Source: Hyposmocoma kahamanoa
Lineage: Eukaryota > Arthropoda > Insecta > Lepidoptera > Cosmopterigidae
Direction: 5' to 3'
Assembly: GCF_003589595.1 (NCBI RefSeq)
Contig: NW_020654810.1
Span: 16,327,113 to 16,391,112, forward strand
DNA length: 64,000 bases
The notes under the pieces were generated by a model that was not told the origin of the DNA, made no database searches, and worked only from the letters and a program-made list of their open reading frames with translations. Of the stretch, positions 23,131 to 37,270 are shown in pieces (the stretch's first letter is position 1; each line of letters starts with the position of its first letter). Position numbers and translations under genes: made by a program.

Positions 23131-26100
23131 AGAATCATAGCTCCATTTTGGTAGATTACGGGTCGAGAAGGGAACAAACCGAAACGGAAAACACGTCCCA
23201 AACCACGAACCACTTACAGCAGTATAACAGTACTGGCATTAGTTTCGGTTTGCGTGTAAGAAAATATCCTGTTCAGAGAATAAAACACAAAAGCCATTTT
23301 ATCTGACAGGACCTTGTTTGAAATCATAACAAATAGCCTTTTAGAAAACCGCATCCTAACCCAAACTGTCCAACAAAACGGGATTGGTAAACACATTACA
23401 AATCTTTGCCGCGGCATCGGGCAGTTAAGAGGGCTGTCAATGAAATCCCTCCCTTCTCCGACTATTCGTTATGTATCTTAATGGATTACATGGAATAAAG
23501 TAGGCATCGACAAAACAAAAGCCGGCCTCCCCGAAAATCTCTGACCACATAGTTTGCGGGCTAAAACTAAATTTATTACGTTTGACCTTAGTAATTCTTG
23601 CCAAAGGTTTTCTGTTCTAAATGCGTATAGCCAGTAACGGCTCTGAGAGTAACGACTCTCTTTCGACCGTTGCGGTTTTCGGCGTACGCAACTAAATATT
23701 TCTTCATGTACATACAAAATAATTGCCAAACTGTATCCAACTGGGTCCAACAAAATGTTCCCTATACCTTTTCTCAGAGATGTTTTAGGTAATTCGAAAC
23801 ATATGTACAGATTTATTTAAAGTAATACCTAAACCATAGATACATTTATTTGAGCAAATTTTCCACGTAACTTAGAATTTCAGATGGATGTTCATCGTGT
23901 TGAAACTAATTTCTGCACCAATCACCACGATTACCTTCACAGCTCGGTCGTTTTGTAAGTTTATTCCAATGCTCTCACTTTGAACGTGCTCATTTTGCGC
24001 CCTTTGAAGCTCACACGTTACCGTGCCTGCAACTGTTTGATTTCAACTCTTTGCCTGAATTTATGCTTAGTAAACGTCGCGCTCACGTTTTGCCTTTACA
24101 TGCAGAAACAAATGAAGAACTGTACGAGGAAAAATTTTTAATTCGCCTAATGCACAGACTACCTGTCTTTTCCTAACTAAAGTGCACTCTTCTATGGCTT
24201 CGTTCCGTCAACGCCGAGCGTTCTGTCACATTGAGTGTTGTATTGCGAGCTGTTTATTTTAGCTCCGCCTTGAATACCTTCCATTTAGATTACGACGAAC
24301 TTGGCAAAAGTTACAAAGCTTTTATTTCTTTAAAAAATGAATTTCTTAAGCAAACTTGGTGGCTGTCCTTTATTTTGTATTGTTAGAGTAATTATGCCGT
24401 GGAATCGCGAATTTAATATTTCAGACGTCTATTTGTTAAATGGAATATTTTCGTTTAATTTTATTTAAACAAAGCCAAATTACCCTAATTAGTTGTAACA
24501 AAGAAAACATCACAACTGCGATTTGTAAAACGCTTAATCAGACTTAATGATTACTTTGATTTTCGCATCGCCCGACGAAACGAGAAACTTAATGAAAAGT
24601 CAAGTAAACTTGGAGGAATACAAATTTTAGCATTAGTATGCAAGAGTAAAGTTTTTATTCAATATAACTTGCACTGCTTTATCTTTCGTTTGTCTTTTTC
24701 GCATCAGCGTTGCGCAAGTTATTGTAACTTCAATCGCGCTTAATAAAGATGCTGAAAGCAATGTTTTGTCTCATCTTATTGAAATTTTTGTTTTGATCTC
24801 TCCTTTTGGTGTATGCTGTTTGTAAGCATAAATCGTTTATTGAAAACTAAAGACTGATTTTTCTAATAATTTTACTTCAAAACTTGTCGCCCGGAAGGAA
24901 GCCACGATTCGACATCGTCGGCTGTCATCGCAGCCAAGACTAGTTCCGCCGCGCGACGCCGCCTCACCGCACAACGCCTGGTGCTGCTTCACGAGGCACA
25001 CGCCACCTAATTCTGATATGAATATGAAATTGTATGTAAATGTCGGTCGAATGTTGCGGCGCAACTTGACAACTCGACAGTGCTGTAAATATACGGGTAA
25101 CGTTGCACTGACTGTACCAAAACATGCGAGTTTCTAGTTTACGACCGCTGCTGTTTGAATAAATTGTTTAGATTGTCGTCTACGTACTTAACGTACACGT
25201 CTACGTGAAGGCGTTGGCCGCGGGTACAGACCGCCTGGTTCAGAAATTCGTACTAAAAGATTTGCTGAGGGAGAGCTCCCGCCAGAATAGTCTAACGAGT
25301 GCAATATCACCCGACTACGTTCAACAGAAGCACCCCTTCTGTTTTAAACAAGAATCCATTTCACGACTACAAACTCCCACAAATGTGCATTTTCTCGAGC
25401 GCAGCGCCCCACTACAAAGTTCAGTTTTACCACTTGCCATAATTATTAATAAACCATGTACTTGGCGATGGTTTGCCGACGAATGCCGCATCAAAATTAT
25501 GAAGTTTGGATTTGCCTCCATGGAACACCGCGTTATTGCTGACATTTCAGCCTGATTATCTTTAATTAAAAAGTTGTTTTAAACGTCCTCAAAATTCCAA
25601 GATATTTAAAGAAATTGCTGGGACTTCGGGAAGTGGTAACTCAGTGAATTGTCATAATTAGATTAAAAGCGACTCTAGCGCCGGTTATATGATTTTACAA
25701 GGATTTCTAACTTAATAGCCTCGTCGGCACTTACACAAATGCTTTTGTTCGTTTTGTTCTCGCATAATAGAATGGGTCTAAACGCATCGTATGCTCAAAG
25801 AATATTGACAGATATGATCACTTCTCAATTGGAGCACCGCCAACAACGTCTAGATTTTCTGTACGATTTGTAACTCCATACGATTTCAGTTTCCGTTTAG
25901 GATAGATATTCGTATGCCGCCTTCGAGTGTTGCGCCTCCCTCGTGCTCGACGTGCGTAGCAAGATATTTATGACATGCACTTTCAAGTATTTCCATTACA
26001 TTTCTGCATATCCTCGTGTATCAATATCTATTCCTTGTTTTGAAATATTCCTACGCGTTTGAACTTTTTCTTTGCCTTATTCTGTGATATTTATTGCGAG

Positions 26101-26777
26101 TCGTTGCTATTGCAGTTGCTCTTTATGGAACACGAATAATGCTGTTGCAATATTATCATGTACTATCCTGTGAATGTTGTTGTGAGCAAATTGTGGGATA
26201 GTCTTTTTGATTTAACCTCGATTGAGGTGATCAGTCGAGCGTTCATGAAGTTCATTTCATTAAAATATTGATACCGTAATTGCATCATGTTTGACGCATA
26301 CAGCGGGTGGGGCAACGGCGAAACGAGTACACCGGTGGCGATGAAAACGCGCCGGATCGTTCGTGGCGTGTTGTATGTGATCTCTTTTTATTTATTTTAA
26401 TCAAATGTGACGGTTGTTGTTTTCATGCGGTGAGGTTTGCTCTCGCGGCAGTGCGGTGCTTTACCATGTCCCACATACGTCTATGAATTCCGGTGCGCGA
26501 AGCTGCGGGTAGATGAATGTTTTAACATTTTACATATCCAACGAATGAATTCGTTCTCTCATATGACGTCTTTTTTATTTTATTGAGTTATTTGATACGT
26601 TTTTGTTCGCATGCAATATTTTGACGTTCGCTGTCTAGTTTATACCAAATGAAAATAATTACTATGCAATTTGTAGCAATTGTCGTGGTTGTTAGGAAAC
26701 ATATTTTTGTAGAATACAGTGGCAATTAGATCTTTTTACATAGGTTTGTGTAATTGCATATCGATATGATCAATACC
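23131..26777 (+). other. Intronic sequence, no recognised feature
   Basis: Noncoding. Overlapping open frames at 25205-25555 (plus) and 25321-25545 (minus), and one at 24837-25064, have no recognisable motif. Overlap of two frames on opposite strands argues for chance in a GC-richer patch. No repeats were identified. Confidence 0.5.
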
Positions 26778-26946
26778 GCAGTAGAGCGCGTTGTGAAAGA
26801 GTTCGTCCAGGGAAGTACTGCCACCTTACCTGTTTCTGCCGCCAATCAATAATGTTAGTATTACTGCGTTCCGGTTTTGAAGGGTAAGATAAGGTTCGTT
26901 CGTTCGTTCCGTCACATGGTATTATAAAAAAATAATTAAAAAAAAT
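26778..26946 (+). mobile_element. RetA retroposon, copy 4, internally deleted
   Basis: It has the 5' end GCAGTAGAGCGCGTTGTGAA and the motifs GTTCGTCCAGGGAAGTACTG and TTCCGGTTTTGAAGGGTAAG. It then jumps to the family 3' end, GTCACATGGTATTAT with an A-rich tail. About 110-120 internal bases are missing at the junction. A small GTTC repeat (GGTTCGTTCGTTCGTTCC) lies just after the junction. Confidence 0.7.
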
Positions 26947-27483
26947 ATGATACGTTCGTTTTTACATTGTTGTTTACTGTAGTAGCTGAAGATGGTGTTT
27001 AATCTTCTGTAACAAAATGAAGACAATCGCAAAACATTATGAATCGTTACTGCAGAAACAGGAAAAAGGAAATCGACCGCACTCTAGTTGGATAATGAAA
27101 ATCTAGAATGTTGTGTTCCCTTTTGCTCTAATTGGTTGGTAGTAAAAGTGTCATGATATATGTATTTGGTGTGTATAAATAAGAATCCAAGGCGACACAT
27201 GATACTATAGAAAAGTATAATTTGTCTATAGATTAATGGACACCATGATCATGTACCTAAAAATTGGAAATTGACCTTGCGTATATTTTTTTTTTTCAAA
27301 GAATCCGACGTTTTGGACCCTTTACAAGTGCTATGGCCACAGCAGTCACCATGAAATCAAACCTAAGATATCGATAGGCTAAACGTCTAGTAGGTTTGCA
27401 AATAAATTAAAGCTAGAAGTCTAATACTTATTTTCATTTATTACCATAGGAGAAATTAATAGGAACACAAAAGATTTTTTAAA

Positions 27484-27690
27484 GTCGACCTCGGTAGCCC
27501 AATGACTTGCACCGTGTGCACTGAATAAGGAGATTCCGGGTTCGATTCCCGGTAGGATCGGTTTGGGAAATTGAATTTTTTTAAATTTATTTTGCTCTCA
27601 ATGTTCTGGCTACTGCCCCGTGTAATTTTAATTTTAAATACACTTACGGACTGAAATCAACTAAATGCAGTTTGGTACACACCACTACGT
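27484..27690 (+). mobile_element. tRNA-derived SINE (family S2)
   Basis: The head GTCGACCTCGGTAGCCCAATG is tRNA-like, and GGGTTCGATTCCCGG is a perfect polymerase III B-box. The body after the tRNA part, GGTTTGGGAAATTGAA, recurs at 42604 and, reversed, near 62935. The downstream part ACTGAAATCAACTAAATGCAG resembles a stretch at 53359-53377. A real tRNA gene is excluded because the stems do not pair cleanly and the body continues. Confidence 0.7.
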
Positions 27691-29773
27691 AGATACACAT
27701 CTGCGTAGGCTGTATTGTAATAAGAGTCTAGTTTCTCTTCTACTATCTGCACGAACTTTCTGACAATTCGGCATGTATTCAAAATTACAGCTTTTTGCAA
27801 GAAAATATAGAGGTTTTCTATAAAGTCTAGTGATTCGCGGCTATGGAGAAATATCAAAGTTATAATAAAAATATAATATCTGTACTATGGATAATATTTT
27901 CATCACTATCTGTCATTCCAATCTCTTACTTCGCATTGAATAGCGACGGAATTTTTCATTCATCCCGCAGTGGCAGGGTGGGCGTAGAGGGGTACAGTAA
28001 TCATTTAAAAACGGTGTGCATTCACTGTGAAACGCAACTCTGCGATTGCCGCTTACGTTACAATCAGATCGTCCTACCACTCTCTCATATCGACTTTTTC
28101 CACTTCATTTGTTGCGTCGGTTTGGGAATAGTTTTCATTTCTACCGGCCTAATCAATTTGTGAACATTGCACGGCTATTTTCGAATCGGTTTTTAAATAG
28201 AATATTTCACTTCCTTTGATAGTATTTTAATCGTTAGTAAAGACATTTCCCAATAACAACTCTAGCGTTTTGAAGTACTTCTATAATTCACAACACTTTT
28301 TAAATCATTTATTACACAAGAAAAAACAAAAAGGGGTTACTTATTTCTAAAAGAGTTTCTTCCTACAAACCCAAATACAGGACATAATTACTACAATAAC
28401 GGGCTTACGTGTACAACACAGCAAAAATGATGTCGAAAACAATATCGATAACGTTAAATAATATTAAACCATACCGGATTGCTTACTTAACTAACATGAT
28501 AAACAATAACTTTTGTTCCATGATTTTTTTAAATTCTTCACATATTAGTTTCATACAAAAATAGAATATATTTTATGGTGCTAAACGCAGTAGCGTGAGT
28601 GGGGGTCGTCGGGGAGGACGCTTGCACGTTGGGCCTTACAACTAAATATAGATAAAACAATTGTTAGATAGTATAACAAAAACTTAAAATGGTAAATTAT
28701 GATGTTAGTATCAAATCACAGACATTTATCTAAATAGACGCCGCAAGTGTACCTCCTTCGCGTACCCAATGTAAGCTATAAACGCTTAGTTGCCGCTGCT
28801 ACGCTTTAGAACGCGTCCGGTTGTTATCGTAGTCAAATAAACACGAAAAATGCCCAATTGCAAAAACACCGCGGCTTTGAAAAAATAAATAAACAGGGAC
28901 ATTTCCTTCCACAGTCCTGTAATTTTGTAATCAGAATGTGCATAAATTATTTTAAAATCAATTCTTTTTCTTTTGAATGAATGTCGAGAAAACAAATATG
29001 AAAACGAGTGTATGCCGCGTGATTCTTAATACACTGCGGCTTTTATTTGGTGTGGTACACTTATGGTCCTTCTTTAGTAGGCCATGAATACGGAATATTC
29101 AAATGCACTAGTATCATTTGATACTTTCGTATAATGCATTCAGTGCGGCTGCTTCGTCATGTTTTTGGTCAAATTTTACGATTATTGATGTTCCCTTGAT
29201 GCATCACACATGATGCATTCTCCATTCTGATCGATTTGGGAAACAAAAGGATGATCATTCTTAAGACCTTAGAAAATATTATAAAAATATTCTGTAAGTT
29301 TGTTGTTGTTTTTTTTTAGTTTTCCGGAACAACTTTTATTTTTCAGAACACGTATAAGTGACTTACAAAGTATAAAGGACTTAATTATTTTATTCTGGTA
29401 ATATTGTACTATATTAATATTTAACGGTTTCGTATAATCAATAAATACCTGAAAAAAAAAACATTATTCTAAATACGTGCTGCGTCCGCGTCTTCGATTT
29501 AATCAATCGCTTTAGTGCCGAAGGAGGTTTCCCATCTCTAAATAGCACTTGTGACGTCACCGGAGGAACAAAAATGTGGCACGCTTGGTTTTCATACAGA
29601 GCGGGGTGTTTGCGGTGTCTATTTAGATATATGTATGTGTTAAAAATATAGGACTGCGAGGTTGTTTGTATTTTACAAATAACCCTGTATAAATACTTAA
29701 TATTTCTTAATATAATGCTTATGAAAAGGATGGAACAGTATTGGAAATAGCTAACGATTTAATTTCTTGAACA
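27691..29773 (+). other. Intronic sequence, no recognised feature
   Basis: AT-rich. The 106-codon open frame at 27843-28163 has hydrophobic stretches but no family I recognise. A GC-rich patch near 28590-28645 stands out from its surroundings but matches nothing I know. Confidence 0.45.
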
Positions 29774-29924
29774 GGGGCCTTACCATGAAATCTAATTACG
29801 ATTCAGTTTAGGACCTAAAATGAATCGTTGTGAGACAGCGCCACATGAAGTGTATATCACTATCCCGCTTTTTAGACATTACGAAGCTAAAATGAACTGT
29901 AATAAGAGTTCATGGTAAGGCCCC
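29774..29924. mobile_element. MITE with GGGGCCTTACCATGA terminal inverted repeats
   Basis: The left end GGGGCCTTACCATGAAATC and the right end TTCATGGTAAGGCCCC are inverted repeats. Diverged homology extends about 38 bases inward. Total length is about 151 bases with no coding capacity. Flanking bases give no clear target-site duplication, so the superfamily is unassigned. Confidence 0.75.
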
Positions 29925-32900
29925 AGTAATAGGAAGTGCGTTCCCAATTCTGATAACATTAACAGCGAAAGAGTGAGTACAGAAATCGGAATTGAAGGAT
30001 GGAAAAGATAACTTGGTCATAATGAGAGAGAGCGACAAACACTTTTCAATTTATTGATATTTATTTCAAATAGAAATATCAGAAATGAAATTTGAATGTA
30101 GAGTGTTCCGGATCAATATCCATTCACTGTAATTCTTCATTGGTTACACGTAATTGCGGTTATGCGGTGCAAATATCGATTTACATGCCACTGTATAATT
30201 CAAAGGTTGAATAATGTATTGCCTTTCATTAGCACATTGGCCAGTCCCGAGGCGTATTTGCACATAAATTCGCTTACCAGCACCCCTGAAGGAAACTCAG
30301 GCCAACGATTATCCTTTGACTACCGCGCCTCTTTATAGCACCATTTGTTTTTCTCCTACATTTTACATTTCATACTTGACGTTTCAAAATCAATTACGAT
30401 TCTCTGTGACGAAAGTAATGAGTCGTATTCTGCACAGTTAAAGGTGAATTACGTCCTCTAAATTACGTAGAAAATTATTATTACAAAACGGGAAAGACAA
30501 TATCAAGTGTGTAATGGTTTTTGGTTAGATTGTGAGAGACATGTTTTCGACCAAATGTATGAATAAAAAAACGAAATATAAATAAAACAGGCTAAACCGG
30601 AATTGGTGTTGACCAACAATGAAGGCTTCTTTAGGTTTCAAAAAGGCGGGCGGCGGCTTGCGCGACTTAATCAAAATGCCAAGGTTTGCATTATACTGTT
30701 CTCGACGTAAGAGGCGCGGGCGACGGAATACGAGTGTCGCGCTCCAGTCGCGCGGTGGATGCGCATTAGGCTAATCTTAGTGTCGTCCCGTTGTTTACGT
30801 ATTTGAGATGTCGTTGGAAGAAATAATTTCAGTAGTTCTAGAAAGACCACCAATATGGAAAAGCAAAAATATTATTACATTACATTTAACTGTGATTTTT
30901 CTTAACTGTTTTGTTAAGAATTCCATCATATATATGTAAAGCTAATTATGAAACGTCGATAAAGAAATCAGTACATTAATACTATTTAAATCCATTTTCT
31001 TATTTTACTCACCCCAAGTTATATTTTTTCTACTGCAGATACTATTCGTTCATAATGAAAGTCGGATTCCAATTCTGGCTTGATATTTATAAAAATAGTC
31101 AAACGTCTCCACCGACTTTCTAGCTTAATTGTAGAACTTATCCGGATTTTGTCTTTGATTTTCGTAATTTAGGTGATAGTCGCCTTTTTGTTTTCTTTAT
31201 TAGTGACTACAAACCCGACTGGATTCACGTCTTATTTTGCCCATAATAACTTGTATTTAATAAAAGAACTGCTATAAAAAGGTCTCGTCGCAGTATCGAC
31301 ATCTCGCGCACACTCTCGTCACGTCACTTCATCGCCGCAACTGGATCGCTGGCGTCCAGAACAAGCTAGTTTCACCGCATCGCCCGCATCTCTATCGCTA
31401 TCACGCTGCCGATCGCTGCTGCCGTCCAGTTTGTAGCCTCAGTCCTAAGTCTACATAATATCTACAGTTGGATAACCGATATTAGTTTTAATTACTTTTA
31501 ATACCGGAAGCATATGAGAATTGAGGACATTGGAACCTAAGTCCAGGCACATAAATAGCGCTTAAATGTGCCCAATCAAACGAAACTTCATTATAAACTC
31601 GTAGGCAACAGCGCGATATTATCGGATTAACCATTAACACCAGGCACCAAGTAGTTTAACCCTCACTAAAACTTTAACAAGGGAAAAATATGGCGCGATA
31701 CTAATGAAGCCCAATAATTGTAAGCTTAATGCGGCACGCGTGCTATTACCTCAGAAACTGCTCACCTCAATCATTTTAATGCCCGTTTAATTATTATTCA
31801 TTGCGCGACCACCGCACCCCGGTAGTCGTCTGGAGCACGGCACCGATATCCATCAATATTTGCAATCATTACGCCGCAAAAAGCACCCGTTTGTTCAACG
31901 CCAATGAGTACAATGAGCATTAGGCTGATCAATGTATTTACACAGTCGTTTTAGTTTTAATTAAGCTACAGTCGACCGTAAAGCTGGACCGCGCAGTAAA
32001 ATCGACTGCGCGCCGCGCGTGTGTCGCGTTAATAAGCCTGCGCAAATTTAACCTCTAGCGTGGACCGTAAATGAGAATCGCCAATAAATCGGGCATTATA
32101 ATAAACATTAACGTTATTGTTTCCCGTTAAACGGCCCACCCCGCTCCCCAGCCACCGCCCCAGGTGTCGCCGCAACAATCCGCTTGGAATTTCAACGACT
32201 TCAATTATTGAGTGCCTACGAAAGCCGAACCCTTTGGGCTTCTCAAGGGGCCGGACTGTCCATTTAGCCGACGATAATGCCGTATGGCAAGCGGGAAGGA
32301 TATATAATAAATAAGCTACTATGTCCCCTTCCCTTTTGCGTTTTTTTATTCTACCGAGACTTGGAACGGAATTTAATTTTAAACTTAGGACGAGCGATAT
32401 CTGCACGGTTCATCAATTAATGAGATTCTTCTTGGGAACTTCACAAACGAAGAGACTGTAGGTGCCTACTGATTGTCTAACTTTGAATGTATTATACGGA
32501 TCACGAAATATCCGTTTACGAAAATGAAAAAAAGTCTATATGCAACTCAGTATTACAATTTCTGGAATGTCTAAAACAAAATTAAAGTAAAATTAGGCCT
32601 GTTACACACACGTCACGTTGTAGCTAATCTTGACTTTTATCGTAATCTGTGCTCACTCCGGTGAGAAAACAATACATCCACCTTTCACATATAACAAAGA
32701 GGAAATAACAAAAGAATGAACTGGACGAATCGGTGCACGGAGCATTATCGGAATCGGCTCTAAGCACACGTGCGCCTGCCATTGACCGGCCTTTTAGCCA
32801 CGTTATAAAGAAAATATCTGCACTATTTAAAATCGTGGCACTAATACGAAATACAATTTCGAACGTATCTACGTTTATTTAAAAAAAATCTGATCAATCC

Positions 32901-35900
32901 TCTCACTGTTTTGAAACTTTTACGTATTAAAAAGCGCTACGCCGACGAATTTTTGGAGTTCTTTATTTTTCGTCCACTATTTACACTGCGACCGCTTTGT
33001 GTGACTCCAGTTTTAGCCAGGTTCTGAGTGAAAAGGTCCACACAGGTTTACATAAACAGCGAGTTAGCCTCTGGAATTTCAGTGACATTTTTTTGCTTTA
33101 TGATTGACAGCACACGAGCCGTGTTCGGTCGCGCGTTCCATGCCCAGCGGGCCGTGATCCACCATTAAGAGACCTATCTGCTGGGTAGTTTGCCCACAAT
33201 GTCACATGTTGCATAATACAACACCTCTCTGAATACATTCGTTTTACATTACGCTCGAACCACAACATTGACCACCGAAATTCAACAAACAGAACTCGAA
33301 TTCTAATTACGAACATGAAAGCACGTCTTTAAATTTGCGCCTAATTGTAAAAATTTTTTCATCTCGTTAAAACTTTCGTCTATAAATATAAAATTGAGTT
33401 TCTGAATGAGCGCAAAAAATCTTCCAACTTGTTTTTTGCGTTCATTTTGCATCAACCGACGTAGATCCTAATTATCTTTCCCAGTTAAGCTTAAGTGAAT
33501 TATTCCAGCCGCCCACTGTGGTGCACAAACAAAACGGCACCGAGTTCGCAACCTCAGTCGAAAATACTAAAACATTAAAGAGCATTCGCGGCGTACGTAT
33601 AATATCCACTAAGTAAGTATATGCGGCGCATAAGCCCGCTATCTTGGCGGAGGTAACTGAGCCACGCTTTAGCCGGCTCAACTTTTAATAACGCCTGCAA
33701 AATCATCTAATTAATCTGATTACGGGATGGTTGGGCACGGGCACGCTAACGCAGTACGCGCCACTAATGCGTACTTCTAAACATTAAGCGAACTTATTTG
33801 TCCCATGTAGTGCCACTCGGATTAGTTAGCTTCTGCCCGGCCCCCTCGTAGATTAACAAGGACCGCCTGAAGGCTGACATCACTCTCCTAGCGGCTATTC
33901 GCTCTCCTTGTAGGTATACAGACTTCCGAGTACTGTCTTTATCTCTCAAAAACATGCTAAATTAACTCTGCAATTAATAGTATCTCCAACTGAAGTTTCA
34001 CTCGAGTCCAAGTGAACGGAATTGTTTTTTACAAAGTTGTGTGCTTTCCTGTTATGCAATAAGTGCAAAATTTGTTTGCTCATCTAATTAAAATTGAAGT
34101 TTGTGTTGCGCACAAATGAAGAAGCCCGAGAAATGGAATTCATTCAATTGAGTTCATTAATTTATTTAAAATTCAAATCATATTGAAATTACGAACAAAA
34201 TATAAGCTTCTATTTATTTTATTGGTTTTTTATTAAAAAGCTTCCTTCTGGTCCTATTCCAATTGAAATTCAAATATGTCCTAAAATGTGCATTAAATAC
34301 GTATTCTGTTGCGCCTTTAATTCATTTATCTTACAATTTTTACTGTAACCCAAAAGTTGCCCGGAATAAATTGCTATTTAGCATTAAGACTGCCTGTTGT
34401 ACCTGTCTTTTTTATTATTATGTATTTGTCCCAGTGCACAATAAAGAATATTGGTACTGTATTGTACATCATCTATTTCCTAGTTTCTCCAGTCTGTCCG
34501 AACAATTTTGTATGAGTATTGCAATGGTGACGTCACTAGATAATGAGAGGCTAATATTGGATTTCAGTGCTTGTGTGCGTGCGGGCCCGGGTCCTGTAAG
34601 TGTAATTACGTGGGCTTGAGGTCGCTCCTTCATTTGGTTCCACGCACACGCCGAATGAGATCTGCCACTAATAGAGATCTTATCTTTACCCTGAGATGGA
34701 GTAAGGTGGTCGTTCTTAACAGTACAAACTTTGTTATGTATATAACACGGGGACTTATCTTGGCCAAATATAGCTAAATCCAGCTCATAAATAAAACCGG
34801 GATTTGATATCTGAATACGACCCGACCATACAATTCTTAGTAGATGATCTCGGGGTCAATTTAAATAGTTACCAATGAAATCTTACTTAATTCTCTTAAT
34901 GAACGTGATCCATATTACTTAATAGCTAATTGAGACATTTGGTGAAGCCTCCAGATCTGTGATACTCCATTAAAGGGATCTCCTCAACTTTGCGTTTCAT
35001 GTATTAATTTCTCGACAATTACACGCTAATCCGGTTTCTCCTGAAATTAAATATTTAAGGCGGCAATTTGTGTCGCTTTCATTTTACACAGAGTAGTAGA
35101 AAGAAGGAGAGAGGAGTATTTGACGAAATTATATAGTTACTTCGCCTTTGGATCTTGTAATAATTATCTCTGGTCTGCTTTAACAAGTGTTTAATTTGAG
35201 TGGAAATTAAACCCTGCTTTATGTTAAATTGCTCTCGATGAAGAACAGGTCTATTTAATTTTGTCATTACTAAGATATTCGGGCGTTTAACTGTTAATAT
35301 TAGCTAAGATTGTTATCCAGGTTTGAGTTTGTTTAATATCTGCAGGCGATACTTGTAGTGCTTATAAACTCCATAATTTGCTCATTTATCCGAGTAGCAA
35401 TCGAGTTGTGATATACAACTCCTTTTATTATAAAAATAAAATTATGTCTTTAGTAGAACATTTTATTCGCCCTATTTTTAGGATAAAAGAAGTCAGAGGC
35501 TTTCAATAAAAGGCAAAGCCTATTGGTAGAGCGATCGAGTGGCGCTGGCAGAATATAGAAGGAGGCTGGTTGGAGCGGCGGGCGCACACCGCTGGCAGAT
35601 AGGGAGACCGAGCGACACGAATGCGACATTTCAATTTGAGTATATATTATTCATGGTAATGCGTTAAAAGCGCCGGCGTACTTGCTCAGTGCGGCCGGGA
35701 AGCGAGTAATCGCTGCGCACGTGCGAACACCAAATACATAATACGTACATTCAATGTTGTGCTTTAAAATTGTCGTTTCGCGCCATTTGCAGTTGCCGCG
35801 CCCGGCCCGATGTGCTTCGCTTATAAAGTAACTCGACGAAATGTGGACCTCGTATTTATTTATTTATCGCACGCTACACAAAATCGACGCTTTACCTATC

Positions 35901-37213
35901 AGTAGAGACAAAATTGTGTTGAGAACACTCATGTGACTTTAAAATATGTGACGAAATTTTTGCGCTGGTACGTGTTCATTTTGTATCGTAGGAATGTATT
36001 TACAGTTAACAAATTGCATAGATTCCATAATGAGATAAGATATATTGAATACTTTGCGCATAAATCTCTCGTGGCACTATACAATACGCAAAATCAGAAC
36101 ATGCGTTGCGCAAATTTTCAAATATTTCGTATGCCTAAATGCACCGATGGAATAGCAAAAGTGATACTCAGGTTGGCAGGTGCGAGCTGTAGCGCCAAGC
36201 CTGTCAGATTGCGGTGCGGTAACCTTTAATAATTAACTTCCTCAAAATAAATCAATAACCGCGTTCTGCTCTGAAATTGTATCGACACAAAGACAATGTT
36301 ACTACATGTAACTTGCCACACATGTATGTCTAGGAAGTCGTACTCTAGCTGCGGCCAACATTTATTATTCATCGTCGAAGACACGGGAACGAAATTTGTG
36401 TAAGTGCGTTGTGATCCAGCCAATCTCGCCATCTTTATTTCATTTGCAATAAATGGATTACGTTCACAAGCCTTGTAGCGTTATCGGCGTTCTTTATTTG
36501 CCTCGTCAGCGGTTGTCTTCGTTTTTATTGTTTTACACAGAAGACGTCAGCATAGATGAATGGAGTAGCACTGTGCCGCGCCGCGTAGAGTATTACGCTA
36601 CGCGCTACGCTGCGCTTGCTTTTTATTACGTTCGTAGCAACATCGTGTAAATGACTCGTCTACGTGTGACTGACATAATCAGAGGCAAATAGATAGTATG
36701 TTATATAATTGGAAGTTTCATTTAAAAACAATGAATTTTTTTAATTTTTTGTAACTTTTTGTAATTTGAGAACCTTTAAAAGCTTTAAATGCTTTTAAAA
36801 TTCTTCGGGATATTGGTAAAAAGTAATTATTAAATAAAAAAAGAAAAATACTAATACTAAATATTTGTTTTTAAAACCCCTAAATTACTCAAAGCTTTTT
36901 ATGTGGAGCTGTGGATCGGCCAATCAGGAAACATTTGAATTTAAACCAAAAGTCTTTTAGTTTTATGAAATAGGCCTCTGGGGTGTCGTTCGTATCCGTA
37001 ATGCGACACTGTTGTGGATAAACCATTTAACTGAGCTGTATTTTAATTTCGTGCCTTTTTACACCGAACTGAAAAAGGCACTGGTAAAAACGAGTCAATG
37101 TAATGCTTACTTTATTTATTATTTTAGTAAATATAAAATTGAGATCCATATAAATTTAAATAAATCAGCGAGTTGTTACGCATTTTTGTATTAGGTTTAT
37201 TAGAAGACGTATT
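29925..37213 (+). other. Long repeat-poor intronic stretch with GC-rich blocks
   Basis: No transposon was recognised over about 7 kb. GC-richer blocks lie at about 30650-30770, 31290-31440, 31980-32300 and 35520-35840. Open frames up to 125 codons (32029-32406 minus, 34263-34619 plus) carry no recognisable domain. Low repeat density next to much denser sequence downstream may reflect regulatory constraint. Confidence 0.45.
31273..31440 (+). promoter_or_regulatory. Candidate TATA promoter with GC-rich downstream region
   Basis: TATAAAAA at 31273-31280 is preceded by AT-rich DNA. An abrupt switch to C-rich sequence follows (CGCACACTCTCGTCACGTCAC and similar), as at the start of a 5' leader. 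The expected start site would be near 31303. No initiator is clear. An alternative promoter or noncoding RNA start is possible; chance is also possible. Confidence 0.25.
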
Positions 37214-37270
37214 ATGGTAAGTGCCTTTGAATACTTATTCTTCATTGTCCTCCCTTTGGTCAAACTCTTC

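Noticed and set aside
25205..25555. 116-codon plus frame with a 74-codon minus frame opposite
   Set aside because: Both strands open over the same stretch points to base composition, not coding.
27484..27560. Possible tRNA gene
   Set aside because: It has a perfect B-box, but the acceptor stem does not pair and a SINE body follows. The same holds for 41911, 42538, 53047, 55725 and 63020.
27843..28163. 106-codon frame with hydrophobic segments
   Set aside because: Could look like a membrane protein, but AT-rich DNA yields such readings often, and no homology is known to me.
32029..32406. 125-codon open frame on the minus strand
   Set aside because: The longest frame outside the LINE relics, but no domain, low-complexity wording and an overlapping plus-strand frame. 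It fits chance in a GC-richer block.
33890..33925. CTCTCCTTGTAG|GTATAC as a second recursive splice site
   Set aside because: The acceptor side is fair, but the donor GTATAC is poor. It is clearly weaker than 20989.
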